NCBI RefSeq assembly: GCF_020283565.1
Contig: NC_060061.1
Location: 38,973,362-39,037,361 of the forward strand
Direction: 5' to 3'
Length of the DNA stretch: 64,000 nucleotides
From: Trifolium pratense
Taxonomy: Eukaryota > Streptophyta > Magnoliopsida > Fabales > Fabaceae
Made by a program: the position numbers and the translations under genes. Positions 23,230 to 35,349 of this stretch are shown in pieces (within the stretch, counting starts at the first letter, position 1; every line of letters begins with the position of its first letter). The notes under the pieces were generated by a model. The model was not told the DNA's origin. It made no database searches and was given only the letters and a program-made list of their open reading frames with translations.

Positions 23230-24170
23230 ATAAAATTAATGGGCAACTTCTATCATGAACAAGTTGATCAAGTGGTGCATGGTGCATTACTTATCAATAA
23301 CTCTACAACGAATACGAATTTTACAAAATTCATCGATGGATTGAAATTTTATATCATATAGATTATTCATATAATGAACCAGATAAGAATATGATAGGAT
23401 TAGTAACAGGAAAAACACATATTATATCACGTGTTTGGTGCACACATGATAAAATTGAGGATATGACTATTTTATTATTTTATGTGTTTTGCAGACATTT
23501 TCGTATTGACATGAAGGATGTAAAAAAAATATTAAAAATTGTGATAAAAAATATTTGGAGACTAAAAAAAATTGCTGAATTTTTTTATAAAGATAAAAAA
23601 GTTATTTGACCATTATAAAAAAAATTATATAACCACAAAAATAATAATAGAAAAAAAAATCGACTAAAAAGGATCAGAAGCACAAATAAGCAAGAGCTGC
23701 ATCAACATAAAAAGGATCAGAAACATTAGTTTTTTTTTTAATCATAAAAAAAACCCACTAGTTGTTCCCAGTAGTTACATAAGATAGATTCAACTAGTTT
23801 TACGTACTTCACGAAGCAAGTATTAGTTTAATGATTGATTGTTAAATAGAAGGGACGAAACGAAAATTGAGCAAAACACAAAAAACAAAAAATGCCGACT
23901 TTGAGAGTCGAAGAAGGTACTTATGGAAAAATAAAGCATTTTTTGTTATCACGTAGAAAATCCAACTAAAACTAAGGATTAAAATAACAAAGAGTCAATA
24001 GGATAGAATAATTTTATCATATCCTGTCTCCCTATCTTGCACACCAAACGGACCCTTAACTTCTACATTTTTATAACACTATTCTTTTTTTTTGATCAAT
24101 TTCATAACACTATACTTAACTTCTATTTTAATAACTTTTCCTAATTTCATATAGCATTTTCCTAATTTCA
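23230..24170. other. Upstream flank of unit A with a MITE half
   Basis: The part at about 23270-23385 (ACTCTACAACGAATACGAAT, CATCGATGGATTGAA) resembles one arm of the fold-back element at 60469-60851. The rest is AT-rich with no supported exon. Confidence 0.4.
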
Positions 24171-24528
24171 TTCTCTCCTCATTAAAAAAAAAACACTGTA
24201 ATAGAGAGGGTATAATTAAGAGAGTTAAGAGAGGAAATAGAGAAAAAAGAAGGTGATTTCGGTCGATGAATCAGGGAAAATGCATACTCCTATCCTTCCC
24301 ATAATGACATTGATTGCTTGTTCAGTCTCTCCATACCTAACCTGCCTCTACTATTCTCCACTCTCCATACACTCCTCTTTAATGCCACCGCATTAATTTC
24401 CCACATATCTTACCCTCAAAAGCTCAAACACTACTTACTCAAGTACACATACATGCATCTCTTCTCTTATCAAAACTCATCAAAACCAAAGTACCAAACC
24501 AAGAACAATACACAATATAGTGATTATA

Positions 24529-27013
24529 ATGGAGAAAGAAAGTGGTACTGTAATTTCAGCTACAAGATCTTCAATGCAGATGATGAGACCTGTTACTGCT
24601 ACTGCTGCAACTGATGATCAGGAGTTAGAAGGTAACAAAACTACCTTCCTACGGACTGCTGAGACTTTTCTGCGTCTGCTTCCTATTGGTCTTTGTGTTT
24701 CAGCTCTTGTCCTTATGCTTAAGAACTCTGAAGAAAACGATTATGGTTCTGTTTCTTACACTGACCTTGGTGCTTTCAGGTATATACATACTAGTACTAT
24801 GTAAGAAAACATTATTTCTACAAATAGATAGAAACTAGCAATTGTTATGTGTACATATTTCATACAATTTGGCTCATGTTTATGAATGCTAAAGTAAGAT
24901 ATGTCACTTGTTATAAACTATGTGGTCAAGGTTCGATCGCTTATCTACTGGTCATATTCGATCACCGACTCTTTTTTGTGTAGAAAATTCAGTTGGGACA
25001 AAAGAATTGTCCTTGTGTTTTGAATGAATTCGCCGATAGAGATTACTTACCGCTGAAGAGCAGTAAAAATTTTGTGCATGTTATATAACATCATAAAAAA
25101 TTATATAACTTGTAAAATGAAAATAATACAATAAACATAGAGAAGTGCTTGAGTCACTCTTTAAACACACGCTAACAAGTTATTTTGGTTACCGTGTATG
25201 TATGGTATCACAATGGATATGTCAAAAAGTCACATGACTCGCTGTGATTTTTCAAAAGGTATACTCATAACTTCTGCAAAATCACCGTGTTCACCGTGAT
25301 ATCGGCATATTCACTGATACAAAACTTAGGCTAAATGGGTAATTTGGATGTAACAAACATGCATGTTGGTTGTAGGTATTTGGTGAATGCAAATGGCATT
25401 TGTGCAGGTTACTCCCTACTTTCAGCTGTCCTTATTGCTGTCCCTCGACCCACTGCTCTCCGGGCTTGGACTTTCTTTTTCCTTGACCAGGTAATTAGGT
25501 TCCTTCACTTTTACTAAATCATCATTAGTTCTTAAAATTATAAATATAGTTTAATTTAATCTTTTAAATTTGTCAAATAACAATTTATTTTCTTAAGTTG
25601 AACAACTTTTGGTCAAATCTGTTATTTTCTAGTTACCTTCATAATTTTAAAGGTTTTATAACAAGAGACTATTCAAGTTAATACAAAATTCTGTCATCGG
25701 TTTTGATGGATGTTGAGAGACTAAGTGTATGTTTGGTATTACGGCGAGGATGTCAGAATCACGGTGATCCACCGTGATTTGGCAGAAGCTACAGAGTGTT
25801 AGCTTTTGAAAAATCACAGTGGATCACTGTGACTTTGACATACCCACCGTGATACCAAACATGAACTAAATTGATTAACTTTATTTAATTTAAGATACTA
25901 AATTAATAGTTGCTTTTATAATTGGTATATAATGTGAATCTAGGGAATTCATTATATTTTCAGAGGTACATGTACATGGCCGTGCAATGTTTTTGTCCTC
26001 AAACTAGTTTTATGATCAATGGATACATAATGAAATCCAAAATTAGGAATATTTAAGAACTGGCTGAGTAATGATATAGAAAATATTTGAAAATTAGGAA
26101 AGTTGTAATTAGTTCAATATGTTCTTGCCCTGTTCCAAGATTTGGCCTGTCATGGGTTCTGTACTTCAAATCACAGAATTGAGGATACCTATGGAAGATC
26201 ACATCTAGTAAGTTTGGGCCTTTAATAGGAAAGGCTGGATTTGAATCTTGGTCTATTTTGGACAGCTGGTATAATTATTTATTACCATCCTAGTTATTGA
26301 TCTTGATCCAAATTAAGGTACATTTGGACATGCATGAATAATTTGAATTAAGTTTTTGTTATCGAAATACTATGCGTCGTTAGATCAAGATCCAACTATT
26401 TGTATTTGAAATTGTATAGTGACGTCAAAATACAAGTTATTTTATTTGATCTTAATCTAACGACTACTTCTCTATTTCAACTTTCAGTAATGTGTGTTTG
26501 TGTTAATCTAACGACTACTTCTCTATTTCAACTTTCAGTAATGTGTGTTTGTGTTTATACGTAGAATGATTTTACCATATGACACTCAATAAATTAACAT
26601 CTCATACTAGATAGCGAGCCCAAACATATTTATTTTTTGACAAAAATGAAATTAAACTTAGGATTTCCTTAATCTATAATTATCGAATAACAAATTAGAA
26701 AACAAATTGAAATATGTTTCTTTGCTAGGTACAAACATACATAATTTTGAGTGCGGGAGCTTTGACGATAGAGGTTGTGTACCTAGCTGAGAATGGAGAC
26801 AGTGCAACATTATGGAACTCAGCTTGTGGCTCTTTTGGTCAATTTTGCCATAAGATTACAGCTTCAGTAGCTCTCACATTTGTAGCACTTGTTTGCTATG
26901 TGCTTCTTTCCCTCATTTCCTCCTATAAGCTGTTCAGCAAATTTGATGTCCCAGCAAGTAGCCCTGCTGATACAGGCACTGATGACCACATTGCTCCTGC
27001 ATTCCATGGCTAG
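24529..27013 (+). CDS. CASPL2A: CASP-like protein 2A, unit A (intact)
   Basis: Exons 24529-24779, 25376-25490 and 26729-27013 give 216 aa. All borders are GT-AG and phases match (2, 0). It is a four-helix plasma-membrane protein of the CASP-like family (UPF0497), relatives of the Casparian-strip scaffold proteins. Helices: about 48-64 ([18 protein letters not shown]), 83-106, 115-142 ([18 protein letters not shown]) and 165-190. The family's conserved arginine of helix 1 (R49) and aspartate of helix 3 (D121) are both present. [30 protein letters not shown] and [15 protein letters not shown] are diagnostic of subgroup 2A. The start is the first in-frame ATG with the fullest N-terminus ([10 protein letters not shown]). 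Subgroup 2A function is not firmly known; a membrane-scaffold role is inferred. Both introns carry a small MITE. Confidence 0.93.
25193..25333. mobile_element. Small palindromic MITE in intron 1 of unit A
   Basis: It begins CCGTGTATGTATGGTATCAC and ends GATACAAAACTTAGGC, with complementary GTGATTTT / AAATCAC stretches inside. Relatives occupy the same intron in D (about 40436-40560) and in E (about 44263-44390), so it was there before those duplications. Confidence 0.55.
25726..25868. mobile_element. Same MITE family in intron 2 of unit A
   Basis: It begins GTATGTTTGGTATTACGG and ends CCGTGATACCAAACATGAAC, with AATCACGGTGATCCACCGTG inside. It is not seen in intron 2 of D, so it is specific to A or was lost from D. 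Confidence 0.6.
26452..26553. repeat. 51-bp direct duplication in intron 2 of unit A
   Basis: The run TTAATCTAACGACTACTTCT...AATGTGTGTTTGTG occurs twice in a row. Units B to D have it once. Confidence 0.75.
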
Positions 27014-27401
27014 CTTACCCTAATGTTTGTTGTGTTATAGGATAATATTTGGTAATTACTTTTCTATATTTTATGACTCAATAGACATGGCTAAGAATAT
27101 TAAAAATATGTATAATTAGACCTTTGTTTATTTTAGATATATGGTTATGGATGGCTTTAACTTGTACAAGGTTTTATGCTATATATCCGGTGAGGCTACT
27201 GATTAAGAAATTTACAAATAATTAATTAGCTCACTTAGAATCAAGTGTGTGCATATGAACGTGGATGCGTGTGTGGTTTATAAAAAAATATGATAGCAAG
27301 TTCAAGCTTCGTACAAGACATTTAAAATTTTAAAGAAGATCCTGATTAGAACAAATTTGTTTTGTTATGAATTGATGACATTTTTTGTTATATAATAGAT
27401 T

Positions 27402-27660
27402 CAGCAGTATGAACATAAAGGCAGAGATCAGCAGTATGAATGTGGAGAGTTTGAAATTAGCTTTGATGATGAACAAAATCATCAACAAGAATATTGGGTG
27501 GTGAAAAGTGAAAAATGCAGATGTTTTGTAGTGTTAAATCTACAAATATAAGTCAAACTTAATTGTTCCAGCCTGTCAATACTATTACAGCATGTCAAAT
27601 TACTATTGGTTAATACATTTTAATGTACCAGTACATCATAATCTTTATATTGTGCAGGAT
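27402..27660. repeat. Direct repeat copy 1 flanking the DUF547 fragment
   Basis: CAGTATGAACATAAAGGCAG through AGTACATCATAATC. It is matched by 29326-29378, 29550-29702 and 30517-30540, where a SINE and a hAT element interrupt it. This copy is the empty-site reference. Confidence 0.8.
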
Positions 27661-28008
27661 TTATTCTCTTTTCCTTGTCTATTCTCTAGCAAACCAAACA
27701 AAAAGCAAAATCCATGAGGGAAGGACTACACCCTTTTTGGCACAAACGGAACTTTTCGGGCTAAAATCTAAAACAAATTATTATTAATTAAAGTGAGTGA
27801 CATTAATGATCATTTTACGACTATTCCTGAGGGATTTGAACACTGTCACTTGAAGTTACAAAGTTAGACTCTTACCACTAAACTTACACTTCATGGACTA
27901 AAAACCGGCAACTAATTATGCTGAATAAGTTAAAACATAACAATGAATTGCTCTTACTCACCTTGGACTAGTATGGTAGGCCTAGTTGTAGATATTGCAG
28001 CTGAATTA

Positions 28009-28648
28009 TCAACACTTCAATTTATCCAATATAGGACTGTCGATTGTTGTTGCTGAGATGTTTGAATTGTTTGGAAGAGGCGAATGCTCGAATTTAGGCT
28101 TCGAAGATGATATGTAGACAGCTTCCTGATACAAATCCTGCCTGATATACACAACTTTCTCTTCAAGCCTAACAATTTCCTCTTCCAAAAATGCCACTTC
28201 AGCCAGAAGTGCTAGTATCTACAATTTTTTCGACATTACAAAAACTCGGCACTTAAATTTCTTCTACATAGTCCCTTCCTTTCCAACTTAGTAATAGACA
28301 AAAGTACTAATTCAGAAAAGTACTTAAAATAGTTAAAGAGATTCATTTACTAACATATGGAGGTAGATAAGGAGGAAGACGAGGTAAAGCTCCTAAAGGT
28401 CTATTAAAAGCTCTCTCCAATACCCTATGAATATTCTCCTCATGCTTAAGCTTCTTCTTCAACCTATCTACCTAAAATTCATATAATTCAACTCAGTTTC
28501 AAATTATGACCAATACAAGGAACTGAAAAACTTGAAACAAAAATAGTATACATTATACAATACATACATCTTGTTGCAATGCCAACTTTCTATCTATGCT
28601 TGAAGATTTTCCACCTTTACTTGCATTTCTCAAGCTTCCTTGCATCAT
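28009..28648 (-). pseudogene. Truncated DUF547 protein: MIP1-type leucine-zipper part only
   Basis: Three exons, 28648-28568, 28471-28355 and 28218-28009, join in phase 0 to give 135 aa. The protein reads MMQGSLRNASKGGKSSSIDR, then [20 protein letters not shown] with [16 protein letters not shown], then [19 protein letters not shown] and [12 protein letters not shown]. This is the N-terminal coiled-coil (ternary complex factor MIP1 leucine-zipper) of plant DUF547 proteins, which are usually several times longer. The frame ends in TGA at 28009, and no DUF547 catalytic-like region follows before the unit A flank. A clean donor (CAAG-GTGAGTAAG near 27959) lies beyond the stop, hinting that the original exon ran on. 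Probably a truncated gene copy; expression as a short zipper protein cannot be excluded. Confidence 0.65.
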
Positions 28649-29378
28649 CTACCTTTTCATTCAAAACTAAACAAGTTAGAATCCATCAATACAAACAAAA
28701 CAAAAAAATCATGAACTTTGTCTACTATTGAAGCCATTTTTCAAACACATAAAGGACAAGAATGCACACATTTTTTAAACTTCTGAATTATAGCAAATTT
28801 AATCAAATTTTCAAGTTCTATATTTAATCAGAAAATCATCACTGAAACAAACCCAATTGTTAACTTTTGGTCAAATCCTGACATGAACAAGAACAACAGA
28901 ATCTACTTTGAAGAAATACAAAAATTGAATGAAGTTCAACTCTAAATTATATACAGAAATTCCCTCTAGATCAAAGAATTTGTCCGAAGAACTCAATGAA
29001 TTTCCCAAACAATATCTCACTGGACAACTTAATTGAAAATGAATAAATAGAAGTTGAGTTTCAATTTGAAAAGGAATGGAAATTGTAAAAATATAGAATC
29101 TGGAGAAAAGAGAGAAAATAAACTTACAAATCGCACATCTAAACTTATAGAATGGAAATTGAGTTTCAATTTGAACTTACGGAGGAATTCAAAATTCCAG
29201 AAGAAAAAGGAATTCAAAAGTCCAGAAGTGAAAATCGCACATCTATTCTTATTCCAGAGTTGAAGGTTCTCGCGTCGCCGCCATGCTAGAGTATCTGGTC
29301 GGCAGAGAGAGGCGCATCGGAAGCATATGAACATAAAGGCAGAGATCAGCAGTATGAATATGGAGAGTTTGAAATTAG

Positions 29379-29549
29379 TTTTTTTTTTTTTTTTTTTTTC
29401 GGCTTTTCACCACCAGTTGAATCTGGTTCGGGGTCAGTTCTGGCATCAAATGGTTTCAGCCCCCTCCCGATCGCAGTTGTGGGGGATCGAACCGCGGTCC
29501 TCCCTACCAAGTTCAGCACCAATCACCACTGAACCAACTAACGATTGGT
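29379..29549 (-). mobile_element. tRNA-derived SINE with 13-bp target duplication
   Basis: 171 bp. On the minus strand: TTAGTTGGTTCAGTGGTGAT (box A), GCGGTTCGATCCC (box B) and a 3' poly(A) of about 20. It is flanked by perfect AGTTTGAAATTAG repeats at 29366-29378 and 29550-29562. The uninterrupted sequence is seen at about 27450. Confidence 0.9.
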
Positions 29550-29702
29550 AGTTTGAAATTAGTTTTGATGATGAACAAATGGCGGTGAAAAGTGAAAAAT
29601 GCATATGTTGTGTGGTGTTAGCTACAAATATAAGTCAAACTTAATTGTTGCGGACCGTCAATGCAAATTATTATTGATTAATACATTTTAATGTATCAAT
29701 AC

Positions 29703-30516
29703 CAATGTTTTAAAATTCGGATCGGTGATTGACCCGGTCGAGGCACTGGGTCACTGGTTCACTGATTTGACCAGTAAGTCACTGGTCAGACCGCACGACT
29801 ATTGACCCGACTTATATAAAAAATTTAAAATATTAACTTGAATTTCATAACAATAAAATTTAATGAAAAAAATTTCCCTTCAAACTTTTTTTAATAAAAT
29901 TTCATATATTTAAAAGAAAAAGCACAAAAGCGTCTCATTTTATCGTTATTTATTTATATTTTGATTCACATATCCAACCATATAATATTATAATTTAGTC
30001 AATAAAAATATTATTATATCATAATTTTTAATTAGAACAACATTATTTAATATATTACATTAAAATAAAACAATGAATTAAATTAAATAATAAGAAAAAA
30101 ATTATCAATGTATTTATTAATATATGCCATGGTGTTTTATTTTTAAGGAATGTCATGATTGTTTATAACTAGTACTAGTATAATAGTATTAAATGTATTT
30201 CAGTAATAATGGATATCACATAAATGCAAGTGGCCTATTGGTGATTGTGATCTTGAAGTATAGAAAAGACATGTGTTCAATTCCTATATCCAACATAATA
30301 GGATTTTTTTGAAATAATTCATTTCCTCTCCAAACCGGTCCGGTTCGTGCGCGGGTTTACCCGGTTCCCGGTTCAACCATCGACCCGTCCGGTTCACAGC
30401 GGTTTTCGACGGTTTAAAAGCAGAACCGGTTCTGCATGCTAACCGAGCCGGCCACCCCACCGGTTCCCGGCCCGACCAGTCCGACCGACCAGTCCGGTCC
30501 GGTTTTTAAAACTATG
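29703..30516. mobile_element. 814-bp non-autonomous hAT element, CCGGTT-rich
   Basis: The ends CAATGTTTTAAAATTCGGA and (reverse complement) CATAGTTTTAAAAACCGGA form the inverted repeat. 8-bp duplications, one mismatch, lie at 29695-29702 (ATCAATAC) and 30517-30524 (ATCAGTAC). It is absent from the paralogous site near 27645. Subterminal CCGGTTC motifs cluster at 30330-30500. No transposase remains. Confidence 0.8.
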
Positions 30517-30837
30517 ATCAGTACATCATAATCTTTCTATTGTACCATAAAAGTCCCCTTTTTTAATTTGTGTAATTTGTCCGAAGTTACTTACATTGTG
30601 GTATGGAGGAAGTAATAGATAATTAATTTAATCATATCATTTATTTATAAATCTTTTTTTTAATATAATTTATGTATGTGATCTTATGTGATCATAACTG
30701 GTGGTCGACATTGTGCACAATAAAAGTTTGCAAATAAGTTTTAAGATAAGATAATAATGCACTATTTTATGAGTTATTATTCTTATTTCTTATTTCTCCT
30801 ATGTTAATTTTTATATATTTGACTATTTCTCTTCTTT

Positions 30838-31545
30838 CATGGACTTCATCATTACAACATCACCGGCCACTACCATCTCCATCACTGGCGACCGCCGCCG
30901 CCATCCCCGTCTCCATCACAGTCGTCTTTCCTTCATCATTATAGATTCACCGGCGACGAGGTCAGTCTCTGGTCGGAGTTGTTAGCAATTAAATTTGATC
31001 TTAGACTTGCTTGAAGTCTTGAATTCAAGAAAGCGTTGTGAACATAGATAACATGGATGCAATTGAGGTTCTAAGAAATGAGTTCAAACAACAACCTTCC
31101 ATTCAATTCCATGTCCAAGCTTCATATATCGCCGGATACTATATAACAATTCAGATATATGAATTGATGGTATGTCAGATATGAGACTGTTCAGATGATG
31201 ATGATGATAATAATAATAATAATAAAAGTAGATTCCTGTAAGATGATATGTCATATGTGGTTGTTCAGATATATGAGTTGATAACTCTTCAGATAATATT
31301 TATAATAATGCAAAAAGGACATTCCTGTAAGATGACTGTTCAGATTCTGTAAAATGACAGTTCAGATATGAGACATTCCTGCAAAAAGGACATTCTTTTG
31401 TTGCCTCTTCAGATAATATTTATAATAACGCAAAAAGGACATTCCTGACTGTTCAGATCCTGTAAGATGACAGTTCAGATATGTGACAGTTAAGATATGT
31501 GACATTCCTGCAAAAAGGACAATCTTGTTGCCTCTGAGTCATCAA
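30838..31545. repeat. Unit B upstream zone: GC block and minisatellite
   Basis: A GC-rich block (ACCGCCGCCGCCATCCCCGT and the nearby CACCGGCGACGA) is followed by degenerate repeats of GTTCAGATATGTGA, CTGTAAGATGACAG and GCAAAAAGGACATTC. The same order recurs upstream of the other units. Confidence 0.65.
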
Positions 31546-31875
31546 ATGAAATGACGAGCATAAACCTCGGCAATTTGGATCATTTCCTTCTTTTTTCTCT
31601 TCTTTCTATCTCTCTTAATTTCATTCTCTCTATTCATTAAAAATAATAATAATATAATAAAGAGAGAGTAGAGATTAAGAGAGAAATAGAGAATCAAGGA
31701 AAATGCATACTCATGTCCTGCCATAATGACATTGATTGCTAGTTCAGTCTCTCCACACCTAACCTGCCTCTACTATTCTCCACTCTCCATACACTTCTAT
31801 AATACCACCCCATTAATTTCCCTCAAAAGCTCAAACACTACTTACTCAAGTACACATACATGCTTCTCTTCTCTT

Positions 31876-33180
31876 ATGATGAGACTTGTTACTGCTACTG
31901 CTGCAACTGATGCTGAGACTTTTCTGCGTTTGCTTCCTATTGGTATTTGTGTTTTAGCTCTTGTCCTTATGCTTAAGAACTATGAAGAAAACGATTATGG
32001 TTCTGTTTCTTACATTGCCCTTGGTGCTTTCAGGTATATACATACTAGCTAGTACTATATAAGAAATTATTATTTCCACAAATGGATAGAAACTAGCAAT
32101 TGTTTTGTGTACATATTTCATACAATTTGGCTCATCTTTATGAATGTTAAAGTAAGATATCTCACTCGTTATAAACTATGTGGCCAAAGTTCGATCGCTT
32201 AAGTAAAGTCGTCATGTTTGATCACTGACTTCCGTGTAGAAAATTCAGTCGGGACAGGAGAACTGTCCTTGTATTTTCAACGAATTTAGTGAAAGGGATT
32301 AGGAATATTTATGAACTGGCTGAGTATAAACTATTGGAAATTAGGAAAGTTGTACTAGTAATTAGTTCAACATGTTCTTGCCATGTTCCAAGATTTGGCC
32401 TATAATTAATCGGTGCTGTACGACTGAATTGAGGATACCTATGGGAAGATCACATCTAGCTAAGTTTAGGCCTTTAATAGGAAAGGCTGGATTTGAATCT
32501 TGGTCTATTTTGGACAGCTGATATCCTTATTTAGTACCATCCTAATTATTGATCTTGATCCAAATTAAGATATATTTGGACATGCATTAATAATTTGAAT
32601 TATGTTGTTTGCTATCGAAATACTATATGCATAGTAGGATCAAGATCAAATTATTTGTATTTGGAATATAATTAGTGATCTCAAAATACAAGTCATCTGA
32701 TCTTAATCTAACGACTACTTTTCTATATTGACTTTCAATAACGCGTTTATAACATAGACTTATCTTACCAAGTGACATATATTACTATATCAATAATTGA
32801 ACATCTCATAGACTCTAGATAGCGAGCCCAAACATTTTTTTTTAGAAAAGCTCCTTAATCTATACTTATTGAATGACAAATTAGAAAAAAAAAATTGAAA
32901 TATGTTTCTTTGCTAGGTACTAACATACATAATTTTGAGCGTGGGAGCTTCGACGATGGAGGTGGTGTACCTAGCTGAGAATGGAGACAGTACAATATTA
33001 TGGAGCTCAACTTGTGGCTCTTTTGGTCAATTTTGTCATAAGATTACAGCTTCAGTAGCTCTCACATTTGTAGCACTTGTTTGCTATGTGCTTCTTTCCC
33101 TCATTTCCTCCTATAAGCTGTTCAGTAAATTTGATGTCCTAGCTACAAGTAGTCCTGCTGCTACTGACACTGACCAGTGA
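31876..33180 (+). pseudogene. CASPL2A: CASPL2A unit B, exon 2 deleted
   Basis: Exon 1 survives as 31876-32033 ([20 protein letters not shown]...) and exon 3 as 32917-33180. Exon 2, which encodes helix 2 and the start of helix 3, is missing. The deletion joins intron 1 to intron 2 at about 32299-32302 with TTAG shared by both parents. Exon 1 ends in phase 2 and exon 3 needs phase 0, so splicing them shifts the frame. Exon 1 also lacks the [14 protein letters not shown] stretch and the MEKES N-terminus. It could make only a one-helix fragment. Confidence 0.85.
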
Positions 33181-34245
33181 CCACATTGCTCCTGCATTTC
33201 ATGGCTAGCTTACCCTAATGTTTGTTGTGTTATATGATAATAATATTTGGTAATTATTTTTCTATGTTTTATGACTCAATAGACATGGCTAAGAATATTA
33301 AAAATATGTATAATTAGACCTTTGTTTATTTTAGATATATGGTTATGGATGGCTTTAACTTGTACAAGGTTTTATGCTATATATCCAGTGAGGCTACTGA
33401 TTAAGAAATTTACAAGAGGTTATGGTCACTAATCTAACCATTTTAAATATAATCTGATTCCCAAAGGTTAACATGAGTTTACTGTCAAGGATAATAAAGC
33501 TCCACTAATTATGCAATCCAAGTCAGCAAAGTCAAAGCAACTGTCGGAGGAAAATCTTAATGAATGCATAGCATTAATCCATGGAATCAAATCAAATAAT
33601 TACCATATAATGTCTTGATGACATTTCCCTATTTGGAACTATGTTTAACTATATATGTATGAAGGACATAGTGAAATATTATGGTATCAGTGAATTCAAC
33701 AACCATGACCATTGTATTATACTATTTATCGAAATCATGCACCTCATTAGTCACAAAAAATGGTAGGAAAGGAAAGAACTCACAACTTAGAAGGCAGTGT
33801 TACTAGCAAACCCAAAGTCTTCATTTCTTGTGCAATCTTGAATATCTCAGTTTCATTTTATGCCCTAGCTAACCGTGTAAACCAAACAATATTCACTAGA
33901 TTTTATGCCCTAGCTAACCCTGTCTAACATTAATTAACTAAAACTTACTATAATAAAATACAACAAAAAAAGATCAAAGTAAACTCTAAAAATATCTTTA
34001 AGGGTAAAAAAATATATTTTTTTTTAAAATTTTTTAATTTGAAAGAAAGCACTTCCATAATGTCACCAATAAAAAAATACTTTATGATTGGACTGCGGCC
34101 CACCTCAATCCTAAGAATATTCTGCCACCAATTGATAAAGAAAGGTGTCATCTGAAAGAGTAAAGAGGAAAACAAGAGCAAGTCTGAACACAACTCCAAA
34201 TAAAATAAAATAAATGTTGAACATACATACAACCGAAAAAAAATA

Positions 34246-34328
34246 CTTCCTCCTTACAACATTAATTATATACATTTTTTAATTTGTGTAATTTGTCCGA
34301 AATTACTTACTATGTGGTATGAAGGAAG
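34246..34328. mobile_element. Short Stowaway-like MITE
   Basis: 83 bp from CTTCCTCC to GAAGGAAG with TA at 34244-34245 and 34329-34330. A right-end relative is near 30590-30613. Confidence 0.55.
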
Positions 34329-34737
34329 TAATAGATAATTAATTTAAGCACATCATTTATTTATGAATCCTTTTTTTTAATATAATTTATGTATGCGATC
34401 TTCGGTGATCATAACTGGTTGTCGACATTGTGCAGTTAGACCATAAAAGTTTGCAAATAGTGTGATGTTCAAATCAATGAGAAGTTTTAAGATAATAATG
34501 CACTATTTTTTTTTTGGTAGTAATATAATGCATTATTTTATGAGTTATTATTCTTATTTCTTCTATCTCTCCGATGTTAATTTTTACATATTTGACTCTT
34601 TCTCTTCTTTCATGGACTTCATCATTACAACATCGCCGGCCACTGCCATCTCCATCACTGGCGACCGCCGCCGCCATCCCCGTCTCCATCTTGCTCGCCG
34701 GCCACCACCACCATTTCAAGCTCACAGTCGTCTTTCC

Positions 34738-35215
34738 TTCATCATTATAGATTCACCGGCGACGACGATGTCAGTCTCTCGCCAAAGTTGTTAGCCATTA
34801 AATTTGATCTTAGACTTGCTTGAAGTCTTGAATTCAAGAAAGCAGTGTGAACATAGATAACATAGATGCAATTGAGGTTCTAAGAAACAAGTACAAGCAA
34901 CAACCTTCCACTCAATTCCATGTCCAAGCTTCTCTTCCGATAATAATTATAATAATGCAAAAAGGACATTCATGTAAGATGACTGTTCAGATCCTGTAAG
35001 ATGACAGTTCAGATAATCATTATAGATTCAACGGTGACGATGATGTCAGTCTCTCGCCGGAGTTGTTAGCCATTAAATTTGATCTTAGACTTGCTTGAAG
35101 TCTTGAATTCAAGAAAGCTGTGTGAACATAGATAACATGGATGCAATTGAGGTTCTAAGAAACGAATTCAAGCAACAACCTTCCATTCAATTCCATGTCC
35201 AAGTTTCATATATTG
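34738..35215. repeat. Direct duplication inside the unit C upstream zone
   Basis: ATCATTATAGATTCACCGGC through CATTCAATTCCATGTCCAAG (about 34740-34928) is repeated at about 35019-35210. The spacer holds copies of the GTTCAGAT minisatellite. Confidence 0.75.
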
Positions 35216-35262
35216 CCGGATACTATATAACAATTCAGATATATGAATTCATGGTATGTCAA

Positions 35263-35264
<2 letters not shown>

Positions 35265-35349
<85 letters not shown>
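35265..35349. repeat. (AAT)n microsatellite, about 28 repeats
   Basis: Uninterrupted ATA/AAT trinucleotide run in the unit C upstream zone. Equivalent runs lie at 39082-39158 (D) and 43459-43539 (E), with a short one at about 31207-31224 (B). Confidence 0.95.

Noticed and set aside
34462..34794. Pro/Arg-rich frames in the GC block of the CASPL units
   Set aside because: The frame is not kept between units (shifts and stops differ), so the block is a conserved repeat, not a coding exon.
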